A stretch of DNA of 34,977 nucleotides from assembly GCA_017416735.1 (NCBI GenBank), contig JAFQBF010000092.1:1-34977 (forward strand). Reading direction: 5' to 3'. The notes under the pieces were generated by a model. That model was not told where the DNA came from. It saw only the letters and a list, made by a program, of their open reading frames with translations, and made no database searches. Positions 24,162 to 32,161 of the stretch are shown piece by piece. The translations under genes and the position numbers were made by a program. Source of the stretch: Bacteroidaceae bacterium. Lineage in GTDB: Bacteria > Bacteroidota > Bacteroidia > Bacteroidales > Bacteroidaceae. The number at the start of each line of letters is the position of its first letter. Position 1 is the stretch's first letter.

Positions 24162-24716
24162 ATGAGAACTTTTGTTTTTTATGCCGTAATGGTATTAGGT
24201 GTAATGGGTTTAAGTAGTTGTGGTTCTTCAAAGAAGGTAGAGAAAAGCCCGATTGAAACTTTTGTGATGCCTTGCTCGGATTTGGTGAGTGGTAATGGTG
24301 TCCTCCGTGCTTGGGGATCGGGAAAGTCAGACAATGAAACGTCTGCTCGTAAAAAAGCACAGATGGTTGCTGCTTCTGAATTGGCTGCCATGTTGGAAAG
24401 AACTGTAAAATCAACGACAGAAGACTATACAGGGAATTTGTCGGAAAGCGATATGGGAACTTCTAAGACTCTTTTAATAGAAAAGACGAAGGTGACTACC
24501 GAAAAGTTTTTGAAAGGAGCTGCGATAGTATGCGACCGATGGACAAAAGATGAAGCAACAGGTCAATACACCAATTATCTTGTGATGGAATTACGGGGTG
24601 AAGAATACTTAAATGCGTTATATGTAGAATTAAGTAATAATGGTAATGCATCGGTTGATAAAGAATTATTAAAGAAGTTGTTCTTTAAATATATTGAAGA
24701 AAACATTAATAAATAA
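24162..24716 (+). CDS. LPP20-like lipoprotein
   Basis: 184 residues. The signal peptide MRTFVFYAVMVLGVMGLSSC ends in a lipobox cysteine at 20. The mature part is a single LPP20-like domain: LRAWGSGKSDNETSARKKAQ, a helix MVAASELAAMLERTVKSTTE, and the closing strand WTKDEATGQYTNYLVMELRG. Probably anchored to the periplasmic face of the outer membrane. It lies 12 bases after the preceding gene, and its stop codon TAA directly abuts the ATG of the next gene, so translation is likely coupled. It has the same general fold as the preceding protein, which suggests an old duplication within the block. Confidence 0.72.
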   Translation: MRTFVFYAVMVLGVMGLSSCGSSKKVEKSPIETFVMPCSDLVSGNGVLRAWGSGKSDNETSARKKAQMVAASELAAMLERTVKSTTEDYTGNLSESDMGTSKTLLIEKTKVTTEKFLKGAAIVCDRWTKDEATGQYTNYLVMELRGEEYLNALYVELSNNGNASVDKELLKKLFFKYIEENINK

Positions 24717-25829
24717 ATGATGAAAGTAGGAAAATATTTATATATAGGGTTGATGGCGTTATGTTTGGGCGCATCGTGTGCTGATAATGAGACTCCCGAG
24801 ACACAAGGAAAGGAAGAAAACAAGCAGGAGGGAGAAGGTGAGGAAATAGTTTCTGTGTATATTCCTGGTGTTGTCACAGAAGATGGTTATTATGCTGCTT
24901 TATGGGTTGATGGGAAAGCCCATTTTGTGGGAACATCGGTCGAACAGGATTTTCAAACTGCACCTGTTTTATCAGCCCCTAGTGTGTTGAACTCATTTTG
25001 CATAAATGGAAATGACGTGTATATAGCCGGACATACAACGTCTGCTCCTGGCGTTATGGATTATTATGAAAATGCGACAATTTGGAAGAATGGGACAATT
25101 ATCTTTCAAGAAGAACAAACAAATTCTGTAATAAATGACATTTGTTCTTCTGGGTCGGATGTTTATGCTGTAGGACATATAAATGGTTCTGCTTTTCTTT
25201 GGAAAAATGGAAAGTCTGTTTCATTACCAAATGAATTGAATGATGGAAAACTAATTTATCCTAATGCTGTTGCTGTATCTAATGGTGATTGTTATATTAT
25301 GGGAACGGCAATGTATAAAAGTTATCCTGCGGAATATAAAACGTTTCTCTGGAAAAATCAAGAACTTTTAGATTTCTCATTGGATGGTTCCGGTTTGTGT
25401 CTTGCAGTGAAAGGAGATGATGTTTATTGCTTATTTGAAAAGGATGATAAAACCTATCTGTCAAAAAATGGAGAAATTACTGATGTAGGTCTCAAGACTT
25501 GGACAGGATTTGCTGGACCACATTTTCAAACCCTTTTTGTAGATGGAGAAGATGTGTATATCGTTGGCCAGCAAAATGGTATAGCCAAGATTTGGAAAAA
25601 CGGGGTAATATCTTTACTGACAACAGAAGAGAATGTGTGCGCATTAACTGGTATTTATGTATATGATAAGGATGTCTATGTGGTTGGTTATGATTTTGTT
25701 TATGATGAAAATCAAAATCAGAGTACTGTGATGAAACTGTGGAAGAACGGAAAGGAGAATGTCATAGATCATTCATGGTCACATGCTTATCCGTTTGGAA
25801 TCGTAGTTGCTTCTAAATGGATAAAGTGA
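24717..25829 (+). CDS. Lipoprotein with WKNG-repeat beta-propeller
   Basis: 370 residues. The lipobox cysteine is residue 21 (CLGASC), followed by an acidic tether. The rest is built of repeats of about 45-50 residues, each with a DVYxxG strand (NDVYIAGHTT, SDVYAVGHIN, EDVYIVGQQN, KDVYVVGYDF) and a WKNG turn (TIWKNGTIIF, FLWKNGKSVS, FLWKNQELLD, KIWKNGVISL, KLWKNGKENV); six or seven repeats are visible, consistent with a closed propeller. Probably surface- or periplasm-facing and ligand-binding; no catalytic residues are recognised. It is the last gene of the block and the most AT-rich (a 60-base sample at 25201-25260 has 17 G+C). It starts immediately after the previous stop; ATG 24720 is an alternative start. 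Confidence 0.72.
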   Translation: MMKVGKYLYIGLMALCLGASCADNETPETQGKEENKQEGEGEEIVSVYIPGVVTEDGYYAALWVDGKAHFVGTSVEQDFQTAPVLSAPSVLNSFCINGNDVYIAGHTTSAPGVMDYYENATIWKNGTIIFQEEQTNSVINDICSSGSDVYAVGHINGSAFLWKNGKSVSLPNELNDGKLIYPNAVAVSNGDCYIMGTAMYKSYPAEYKTFLWKNQELLDFSLDGSGLCLAVKGDDVYCLFEKDDKTYLSKNGEITDVGLKTWTGFAGPHFQTLFVDGEDVYIVGQQNGIAKIWKNGVISLLTTEENVCALTGIYVYDKDVYVVGYDFVYDENQNQSTVMKLWKNGKENVIDHSWSHAYPFGIVVASKWIK

Positions 25830-25962
25830 AAAAGCGCGTAACTTGCGAAATCTACAAAATGAAAAAAGGTCATTCTTGATGTTGACAATCAGGTAGAAGG
25901 CCGGCTTTTCGTGTATGAATTACCTTGATAGAATCTTTTATTTTGGCTATAAATAGACTTGC

Positions 25963-25998
25963 GGCACTCCAACTGTTTGAAATTCAGTATGGAGTGCC
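25963..25998. repeat. 36-nt palindromic repeat, copy 2
   Basis: GGCACTCCA (25963-25971) and TGGAGTGCC (25990-25998) form the stem. Identical to the copy at 13340-13375 except for one A/T difference in the loop, and in the same orientation. It lies between two convergent genes, 22 bases past the stop codon of the phosphoesterase gene, where it may act as a 3' hairpin for either transcript, though no T-run follows. The remaining 25830-26020 gap shows nothing else clear. Confidence 0.9.
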
Positions 25999-26020
25999 GT
26001 AAGTGATAAAGTGAAGGATG

Positions 26021-27841
26021 TTATTTTACGATGTCTAACAATACGTTGCCTTCCACATTCAGAACCTTGATACGGAGTTCACCTTTCTTTTTCTCAATAA
26101 TCATCACCGTTGCATTTCCCAATTTGTTTCCACCTCCGATTACAACCGGATAGTTGTTCTTCAATGTGCCTTTGGGGTGGTAAGCGAACTTGTGGGTATG
26201 CGCGTTGATAGACACATGGAAGGGAGCCTTGCGAAGTAATGGTTCCCACAAATCCCAGCATAAATTGTCGCATCCGTACAGGGGAATGTGGTGTATCAGG
26301 ATTCGCTTGTCGGCTTTCTTGAATTCTTTTGATTTCAACTCTTCCTTGAGGAAGCCTGCTTGGTCTTGACGTAGTTGGGTAAAGTCGTTTAGGTCGTAAT
26401 AAACGGGGGTTGAGTCGGGTTTGTCTTCTCCGCAGTCCAACATTACGATACGGGTGTCGCCCCAGTTGAAGGCTCCGTAGGTCTTTCCTCCTACATAGTC
26501 CATGTGTTTTCTTAAACCTACAGAATAGGCATTGCGGATTTCATGGTTTCCTCGCATAAAGAGGGTGGGAATAAGGTTACCGCCTACGCCTTCGGTCAGT
26601 TCCTTGACAAAACGGGTGGCTTGAGCGTGGTTAATAGGGTCGTCGATGCAGTCGCCGTTGAATATCACGAAGTCGTAATCTATTTGCTTGACTTGTTTGA
26701 GTAATGCTTGGAATACGGCACTTCGTTGATGCAAGTCATTGAATATGACAGCGGTAAATGAATCTGTATCTGTTGCGGGCATAGTGAATGAATGGAATTC
26801 CGACTTGGCAGTGTGACCAAACTTCTTGCTATATGCCTTGTATTGGAGTATTTCCTGCGAGCATACTCGGTAGTAATAAGTCTGTCCGGGAATAAGTTCT
26901 TCGAGCCGGATTTTGTGGATGCTTTCGTTGAACTCTGCTTGTCCGTCTATCAGCAGTCGTGCGCGGCTTAACAGGGTGGTATCCGTGCCATATTCTACCC
27001 AACTGTAAGTCGGGATTGAGGTTTCCCACATGATGGTCATGCCGTTATTCGCGGGATTCTGCAAATAGGGCCGGGTAAGGAAGATCTTGTCTGCTTTTAT
27101 GGCTGTACGCAGTTGGACGGTTAGAGGGCGATGGTCCGACGCTAAGGGCTCTTCATGTACTTGTGCTGAAAGATTGGCGAAATTATTCGTACGATGTTTC
27201 CATACGGCAATGTAGTCGATGGTTTCTGTTGGTTCGGGAGCAGGGAAGGTTGGCTTTTTGAGATTGGTTAGCACTTGAAAATCTTGTTGTAAAGCCTTGA
27301 TGAACTTGGAATCGGGCGTGTCGTTCAAGTCGCCGGCCAAAAAGTAGGGCTTGTCGCTCTTGCCTACACTTTTCTTGATGATGTCCAAAGAAGCCAAACG
27401 GTCTTCTTCTGTCAATGAAAGGTGGGTGCAAGCAAAGAAATAATCCTCGAATTCTGCGACCATAAGCATACGGGCCTCTTCACGTCCGGGGAGGGGATAG
27501 CTGTGGATGTCGAGAGGCTTTTTACGTGACAGGATACCGATGCCATATTTACCGCCTTGGAAAGAGATGGCGGGTGCATAGCTGGCGTGCATCTGTGTAC
27601 GTTCGGCAATTTCGTTCAATACAAACTTCTGCCCGCTACGGGTGGTCATACTATCCAATTCCTGGATTGCCACCACGTCGGGGGCTTCGTTGGAAATGAC
27701 ATTGGCTATACGCTGAAAGTTGCAAACACCATCCATACCTTTGGCATTTCTGATGTTGTAAGTCATTAGCTTTAAATAGTCTTGCGAAAAGGCGGAGATT
27801 GCCATTGCAAGCATACATAAGAATAAACAGGTCTTTTTCAT
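26021..27841 (-). CDS. Secreted two-domain phosphoesterase: EEP nuclease/phosphatase plus calcineurin-like phosphatase
   Basis: 606 residues with a signal peptide (1-19, SAFSQ). Domain 1 (about 22-245) is an endonuclease/exonuclease/phosphatase fold: LMTYNIRNAKG (Asn), VVAIQELDS (metal Glu), YFLAGDLNDTPDS and SDHRPL (final His). Domain 2 (about 255-350) is a fibronectin-like or purple-acid-phosphatase N-type module (MTIMWETSIPTYSWVEYGTD, PGQTYYYRV). Domain 3 (about 360-600) is a metallophosphoesterase: IFNDLHQ (DxH), FNGDCID (GD), MRGNHE, ILIHHIPLYG and NAHTHKF. Both active sites look complete, so two phosphate-ester bonds could be cut by one exported protein, for example nucleic acid or phospholipid followed by phosphate release (inference). 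It lies 21 bases after nadK on the same strand. Confidence 0.88.
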   Translation of the reverse strand: MKKTCLFLCMLAMAISAFSQDYLKLMTYNIRNAKGMDGVCNFQRIANVISNEAPDVVAIQELDSMTTRSGQKFVLNEIAERTQMHASYAPAISFQGGKYGIGILSRKKPLDIHSYPLPGREEARMLMVAEFEDYFFACTHLSLTEEDRLASLDIIKKSVGKSDKPYFLAGDLNDTPDSKFIKALQQDFQVLTNLKKPTFPAPEPTETIDYIAVWKHRTNNFANLSAQVHEEPLASDHRPLTVQLRTAIKADKIFLTRPYLQNPANNGMTIMWETSIPTYSWVEYGTDTTLLSRARLLIDGQAEFNESIHKIRLEELIPGQTYYYRVCSQEILQYKAYSKKFGHTAKSEFHSFTMPATDTDSFTAVIFNDLHQRSAVFQALLKQVKQIDYDFVIFNGDCIDDPINHAQATRFVKELTEGVGGNLIPTLFMRGNHEIRNAYSVGLRKHMDYVGGKTYGAFNWGDTRIVMLDCGEDKPDSTPVYYDLNDFTQLRQDQAGFLKEELKSKEFKKADKRILIHHIPLYGCDNLCWDLWEPLLRKAPFHVSINAHTHKFAYHPKGTLKNNYPVVIGGGNKLGNATVMIIEKKKGELRIKVLNVEGNVLLDIVK

Positions 27842-27862
27842 GGTATGTGAATTGTAAATGAA

Positions 27863-28750
27863 TTATCCTCTGCTGTCGGCTCCCCACATCATCTTGTCTC
27901 GAAGTGTGTGGAAGAATATATGGTTAGGCCGTTTTACTACCTTTATATTATAATCGGCCTTGCGGATGACAAGGCGAGTTCCTTCGCGGCAAGTCTCGCT
28001 CCGGCCGTCGATGGCCACCAGGAAGTTATGGCTTCGGCTTTCCACATCCAGCGTGATTTCCCAATCGTCGTTGATGACAATGGGGCGGATGTTGAGGCTG
28101 TGCGGAGCGACGGGCGTGATGGCGATGGTGTTGCTATGTGGAACGATAACTGGCCCTCCGATACTTAATGAATAAGCGGTGGAGCCTGTTGGGGTAGCTA
28201 TAACCAAACCGTCGGCTTGATAGGTGGTGAGATAGGCTCCATTGATGGACGTGTGAATGGTTATCATGGAGGAACTGTCGCGCTTCAAAACGGCTATCTC
28301 ATTCAAACCGAATGGGGTGCTTTTCAGTGGTTGCCCTTCGCTGGTGACTTGTAGTACGCTGCGGTCTTCTATCTTATAATTGTTCTTGTAAATGTCCTCG
28401 AACGTTTCTTCCAGTTCTTCGGGAGAAACATCGGCCAAAAAGCCGAGGCGTCCGGTGTTGATGCCTAAGATAGGGATGTTCTTGTTTCCTACATGGCTGG
28501 CCGCTTTCAGGAAGGTCCCGTCACCACCCATGCTTAATACCATGTCGGCTTCAAAGTTATCTTCTTCAAATGTGCCGGCCACCCGGATGTCCATTTTTTG
28601 CTCCTTGGTGAGGAACTGGAAGAACTCTTTTTGAACATATACTTCTGCCTGATACTTTTCCAGTATGGAAAGCAGACGGAGTACATGCGCCGATTTCTTA
28701 GCTTGATAAACGTTGCCGAAAAGGGCAAATTTCTTGGGATGTATATTCAT
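27863..28750 (-). CDS. nadK: NAD kinase
   Basis: Phosphorylates NAD to NADP in the cytoplasm. 295 residues, normal for the family. Motifs: [14 protein letters not shown] (the GGDGT phosphate-binding loop with the catalytic Asp), [27 protein letters not shown] (the NE/D motif), [20 protein letters not shown] and a C-terminal VAIDGRSE. Start at ATG 28750 ([13 protein letters not shown]). Divergent from pdxJ across 106 bases; followed by the double phosphoesterase gene, probably as one transcript. Confidence 0.96.
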   Translation of the reverse strand: MNIHPKKFALFGNVYQAKKSAHVLRLLSILEKYQAEVYVQKEFFQFLTKEQKMDIRVAGTFEEDNFEADMVLSMGGDGTFLKAASHVGNKNIPILGINTGRLGFLADVSPEELEETFEDIYKNNYKIEDRSVLQVTSEGQPLKSTPFGLNEIAVLKRDSSSMITIHTSINGAYLTTYQADGLVIATPTGSTAYSLSIGGPVIVPHSNTIAITPVAPHSLNIRPIVINDDWEITLDVESRSHNFLVAIDGRSETCREGTRLVIRKADYNIKVVKRPNHIFFHTLRDKMMWGADSRG

Positions 28751-28809
28751 TTAGTTTATTTTATCTATCTTTTATGGTTCAAAATGAGGTACAATTTCAT
28801 AAAACGTGC

Positions 28810-28817
28810 TAACTTTG
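28810..28817 (+). promoter_or_regulatory. -7 element of the pdxJ-recG gene series
   Basis: TAACTTTG matches TAnnTTTG perfectly; the transcript would start near 28824, 33 bases before ATG 28857. This argues against the longer frame starting at 28806. No -33 TTTG is evident at the usual distance. Confidence 0.55.
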
Positions 28818-28856
28818 CACATTAATAATGCAAAGATAATAATATATTTGTTTACG

Positions 28857-29570
28857 ATGACAAAGTTAAGTGTAAATATAAACAAGATTGCTACGCTTCG
28901 AAATGCTCGTGGCGGCAATAATCCCGATGTGGTGAAGGTAGCATTGGATTGTGAGAAGTTTGGTGCAGAAGGTATAACCGTTCATCCTCGTCCGGATGAA
29001 AGACATATCCGCAGAAGCGATGTGTATGACTTGCGTCCGTTACTTTCTACTGAATTTAATATTGAAGGATATCCAAGTAAGGAATTCATCGACTTGGTAT
29101 TGAAAGTAAAGCCTCACCAGGTTACTCTTGTTCCTGATGCACCTGACCAGATTACATCGAATGCCGGTTGGGATACCAAGACAAATCTTTCGTTCCTTTC
29201 GGAGCTGATGGATACGTTTGGCGGAGCAGGAATCCGTACATCCATTTTTGTGGGTACGGACATTGAACTGATAGAATATGCAGCCAAGGCAGGTGCTGAC
29301 AGAGTGGAACTTTATACAGAACCTTATGCAACCCTTTATCCTACGAATCCGGAAGCGGCCATTGCTCCGTTCGTCGAAGCGGCAAAGGCAGTGCGTAGCT
29401 TGGGTATGGGCTTGAATGCCGGACATGACTTGAGTTTGGTGAACTTGAAGTATATGCACGACAACATTCCTTGGCTGGACGAAGTTTCTATCGGCCATGC
29501 ACTGATAAGCGATGCCTTGTATTTGGGATTGGAAAAAACAATAGAAGAATATAAAAACTGTCTCCGATAA
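28857..29570 (+). CDS. pdxJ: Pyridoxine 5'-phosphate synthase
   Basis: Condenses 3-amino-2-oxopropyl phosphate with deoxyxylulose 5-phosphate to give pyridoxine 5'-phosphate, the ring-closing step of B6 synthesis. 237 residues, a TIM barrel. Typical segments: [61 protein letters not shown]-like strand, [27 protein letters not shown] and [16 protein letters not shown]. The start is ATG 28857, supported by conservation and by the -7 box. Its stop overlaps the next start by one base (TAATG), so exbB translation is probably coupled. Confidence 0.97.
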   Translation: MTKLSVNINKIATLRNARGGNNPDVVKVALDCEKFGAEGITVHPRPDERHIRRSDVYDLRPLLSTEFNIEGYPSKEFIDLVLKVKPHQVTLVPDAPDQITSNAGWDTKTNLSFLSELMDTFGGAGIRTSIFVGTDIELIEYAAKAGADRVELYTEPYATLYPTNPEAAIAPFVEAAKAVRSLGMGLNAGHDLSLVNLKYMHDNIPWLDEVSIGHALISDALYLGLEKTIEEYKNCLR

Positions 29571-30286
29571 TGATGAATGTCTTTTTACAGGCCGCTTCGT
29601 TGGCCGATACGTTGGCCGGAGGAAATCCGGTACTTACTCCGCTTGCTTCGGGAGAGCCACAAATGAATCTTTGGGAAATGGCCATGAAGGGCGGTTGGAT
29701 TATGGTCATTCTGGCATTGTTGTCCGTCGTATGTTTCTACATCTTCTTTGAACGTTTGGCTTTTATCCGCAAGGCTGGAAAGGAAGACCCTCTCTTTATG
29801 GAACGTATCCGTGATTACATCCGTAGTGGTGAAGTGAAGTCGGCCATAAATTATTGCCGCATAACCAACACACCGACGGCACGTATGATTGAAAAGGGCA
29901 TTACCCGTATGGGACGTCCCGTAGCTGATGTGCAGGCAGCCATTGAAAACACAGGTAACATCGAGGTAGCCAAGTTGGAAAATGGGCTTCCCGTAGTGGC
30001 AACCATCTCAGGCGGTGCGCCGATGATTGGCTTTTTGGGAACTGTGACCGGTATGGTACAGGCTTTCTGGGAAATGGCTAATGCCGGTAACAATATTGAC
30101 ATCACCTTGCTTTCCGGTGGCATCTACGAAGCGATGATTACAACCGTAGGTGGTCTCGTGGTTGGTATTGCCGCTATGTTCGCTTACAATTATCTGGTGA
30201 CTCGAGTGGATAAGGTGGTAAGCCAGATGGAAGCACGTACTATGGCGTTCATGGACTTGTTGAACGAACCCGAACAACAAAAGTAA
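29570..30286 (+). CDS. exbB: MotA/TolQ/ExbB proton-channel protein
   Basis: Inner-membrane subunit of the ExbB-ExbD motor that uses the proton gradient to drive TonB (or Tol). 238 residues with three TM segments: about 40-61 (GGWIMVILALLSVVCFYIFF), about 135-165 (GAPMIGFLGTVTGMVQAFW) and about 175-205 (GGIYEAMITTVGGLVVGIAA). The last two carry the family signature. Residues 1-35 form an unusual N-terminal stretch that may be partly periplasmic. Followed by exbD and tonB in the same order as other Bacteroidales, so a TonB rather than a Tol system is likely. Confidence 0.93.
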   Translation: MMNVFLQAASLADTLAGGNPVLTPLASGEPQMNLWEMAMKGGWIMVILALLSVVCFYIFFERLAFIRKAGKEDPLFMERIRDYIRSGEVKSAINYCRITNTPTARMIEKGITRMGRPVADVQAAIENTGNIEVAKLENGLPVVATISGGAPMIGFLGTVTGMVQAFWEMANAGNNIDITLLSGGIYEAMITTVGGLVVGIAAMFAYNYLVTRVDKVVSQMEARTMAFMDLLNEPEQQK

Positions 30287-30292
30287 TTGCGT

Positions 30293-30712
30293 ATGGCATT
30301 GAAAAGAAGAAACAAGATATCGCCCAACTTCAGTATGGCGTCCATGACGGACATCATATTCTTGTTGCTGATATTCTTCATGATAACCTCGACCATGGTT
30401 TCGCCCAATGCCATCAAGGTATTGCTTCCTCAAGGTAAGCAACAAACGTCGGCAAAACCGCTCACCCGGGTAATCATCGACAAGCAACTCAACTATTACA
30501 CCGCTTTCGGCAACGAAGATGAGATGCCGATTGCTTTGGAAGACCTGCCGACGTTCTTACAGGAATGTGCAGAGAAAGAGCTGGAAATGTACGTGGCCCT
30601 TTATGCCGATGAGGCAGTGCCCTACCGGGAAATAGTGAGAGTGCTGAACATTGCGAACGAAAACCACTTCAAGATGGTGTTGGCTACCCGCCCGCCGGAG
30701 AAGAAACGATAA
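30293..30712 (+). CDS. exbD: ExbD/TolR biopolymer transport protein
   Basis: 139 residues: short cytosolic N-terminus, one TM helix (about 20-37, DIIFLLLIFFMITSTM) with the essential proton-carrying aspartate D20 in SMTDIIFLL, then a periplasmic domain (VALYADEAVPYREIVRVLNI, LATRPP). ATG 30293 is taken; the alternative is a TTG at 30287. Pairs with the ExbB gene just upstream (6-base gap) and tonB downstream. Confidence 0.93.
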   Translation: MALKRRNKISPNFSMASMTDIIFLLLIFFMITSTMVSPNAIKVLLPQGKQQTSAKPLTRVIIDKQLNYYTAFGNEDEMPIALEDLPTFLQECAEKELEMYVALYADEAVPYREIVRVLNIANENHFKMVLATRPPEKKR

Positions 30713-30716
30713 GGAA

Positions 30717-31604
30717 ATGAAGAAAAACAAAGTAGCAGGTTTGGTAGGTACATTCGTACTTCATGCCATCGTCCTTGTCTTGCTTTTTCTGATAGCCATC
30801 AGTAAACCCAAGGCACAGGAAGAAGGTGGTGTACCTGTTATGCTCGGAAATATGGAGGTGGCACAAGGGAATGCAGATCCTTATACCTTGACGGATGTGG
30901 ATATCCTTGAGCAACCTGAATTGCCGACGGAAGTAACCGCACCCGAGCCGGTGCCTACTCCTCCCGTCGAGCAGGAAATGATAACCCAGGAAGATGAGCC
31001 TACTGTTGCCGTGCCCAAGAAGGAAACTCCAAAGCCGAAGCCAAAAAAGGAAATCGTGAAGGCAAAAAAAGAAAACGTGAAGGCGAAAACGGAAAACGTG
31101 AAGGCGAAAGAAAAAACCGAAGCCGAGAAACGTGCCGAAGCTGAACGCTTGGCTGCCGAGAAGAAAGCGGCCGAAGAACGTGCAGCCGCTGAAGCAGCCG
31201 CCAAACGCATTGCCGGAGCATTCGGTAAGGGGACGCAGATGGGAAGTAAGGGTACAGGAACCACCGGAAAGGGCATCCAAGGAAGCCCCACGGGCAATGC
31301 CGCGGAAGGACAATCGACAGGCGTAGGTGGATATGGTACATTCGACTTGAACGGACGTTCCTTGGGGCCTGGAGGTTTGCCGATGCCTGTCTATAACGTG
31401 CAGGAAGAAGGTCGTGTCGTGGTGACTATCACCGTGAATCCGGCAGGACAAGTCATCCAAACAAGTATAAACAAACGTACCAATACGGCCAATGCAGCTC
31501 TCCGTAAAGCAGCCGAAGATGCAGCTCGTAAGGCTCGCTTCAACGCAGTGGAGGGAGTGAACAACCAGACGGGTACCATTACATATTACTTTAAATTGAA
31601 GTAG
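30717..31604 (+). CDS. tonB: TonB-family energy transducer
   Basis: 295 residues from ATG 30717, four bases after the exbD stop; earlier in-frame starts would lie inside exbD. One N-terminal TM anchor (about 7-29, GLVGTFVLHAIVLVLLFLIA), then a long periplasm-spanning region rich in Pro, Lys, Glu and Ala, with a heptapeptide repeated three times (VKAKKEN, VKAKTEN, VKAKEKT at 31056-31118), then a Gly-rich hinge, and a C-terminal TonB-like domain (about 220-295: EEGRVVVTITVNPAGQVI, TANAALRKAAEDAARKARF, TGTITYYFKLK). It passes ExbBD energy to outer-membrane receptors. The domain is of the TonB/TolA type; the neighbours favour TonB. Confidence 0.88.
   Translation: MKKNKVAGLVGTFVLHAIVLVLLFLIAISKPKAQEEGGVPVMLGNMEVAQGNADPYTLTDVDILEQPELPTEVTAPEPVPTPPVEQEMITQEDEPTVAVPKKETPKPKPKKEIVKAKKENVKAKTENVKAKEKTEAEKRAEAERLAAEKKAAEERAAAEAAAKRIAGAFGKGTQMGSKGTGTTGKGIQGSPTGNAAEGQSTGVGGYGTFDLNGRSLGPGGLPMPVYNVQEEGRVVVTITVNPAGQVIQTSINKRTNTANAALRKAAEDAARKARFNAVEGVNNQTGTITYYFKLK
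31056..31118 (+). repeat. 21-nt tandem repeat inside tonB, three units
   Basis: Units at 31056-31076, 31077-31097 and 31098-31118 each begin GTGAAGGC and encode VKAKxEN-like heptapeptides in the stiff linker. A likely site of length variation by slippage. Confidence 0.8.
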
Positions 31605-31608
31605 CATA

Positions 31609-32160
31609 ATGAAGAACATTTTTGTATTTTTGGCAGAAGGCTTCGAAGAAATAGAAGCGCTGACCCCGGTAGATGTATTGAGACGTGCAGGTTTGTCTGT
31701 ACAGACAGTGTCCGTAATGGACGAACAAATAGTAGCCGGTGCACATGGTGTGCCTGTGTTGGCTGATAAAATGTTTGCTGAAATCAATCCCGAAGATGCG
31801 GAAATGATTCTGTTGCCGGGTGGATTGCCTGGTGCCACAAACTTGGATGCACACGAAGGATTGGGAAAGATGATTCTGGATTTCGCTAAGGAAGAGAAAC
31901 CATTGGCGGCTATCTGTGCGGCTCCTTTGGTATTTGGCAACCGTGGCTTGTTGCAAGGTAAGAAGGCAACCTGCTATCCGGGCTTCGAGACTTATTTGCA
32001 GGGTGCTGAATATACGGCCGCTTTGGTGGAGAAAGACGGAAATTTCATTACCGGGAAAGGCCCAGGTGCTGCTATGGAATTTGCGTTTGCCATTGTTGAA
32101 AAATACTGCGGTATCGACAAGGTGAATGAATTGAAACAAGGCATGATGATTCAGGCATAA
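31609..32160 (+). CDS. DJ-1/PfpI family protein (YajL-like)
   Basis: 183 residues, cytoplasmic, of the DJ-1/ThiJ branch. [20 protein letters not shown] holds the conserved Glu; [14 protein letters not shown] is the nucleotide-fold turn; [10 protein letters not shown] carries the nucleophilic cysteine C103 with the usual small residues beside it; [13 protein letters not shown] is the C-terminal signature. Relatives act on glyoxal damage or as chaperones; the exact activity is unsettled in the family. It lies 4 bases after tonB and 1 base before ispD, so it belongs to the same transcript. Confidence 0.9.
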   Translation: MKNIFVFLAEGFEEIEALTPVDVLRRAGLSVQTVSVMDEQIVAGAHGVPVLADKMFAEINPEDAEMILLPGGLPGATNLDAHEGLGKMILDFAKEEKPLAAICAAPLVFGNRGLLQGKKATCYPGFETYLQGAEYTAALVEKDGNFITGKGPGAAMEFAFAIVEKYCGIDKVNELKQGMMIQA

Positions 32161-32161
32161 G

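Noticed and set aside
30684-31940. 418-codon antisense frame over exbD-tonB and the DJ-1 gene
   Set aside because: Low-complexity product that mirrors the Lys/Ala-rich TonB codons; spans several real genes.
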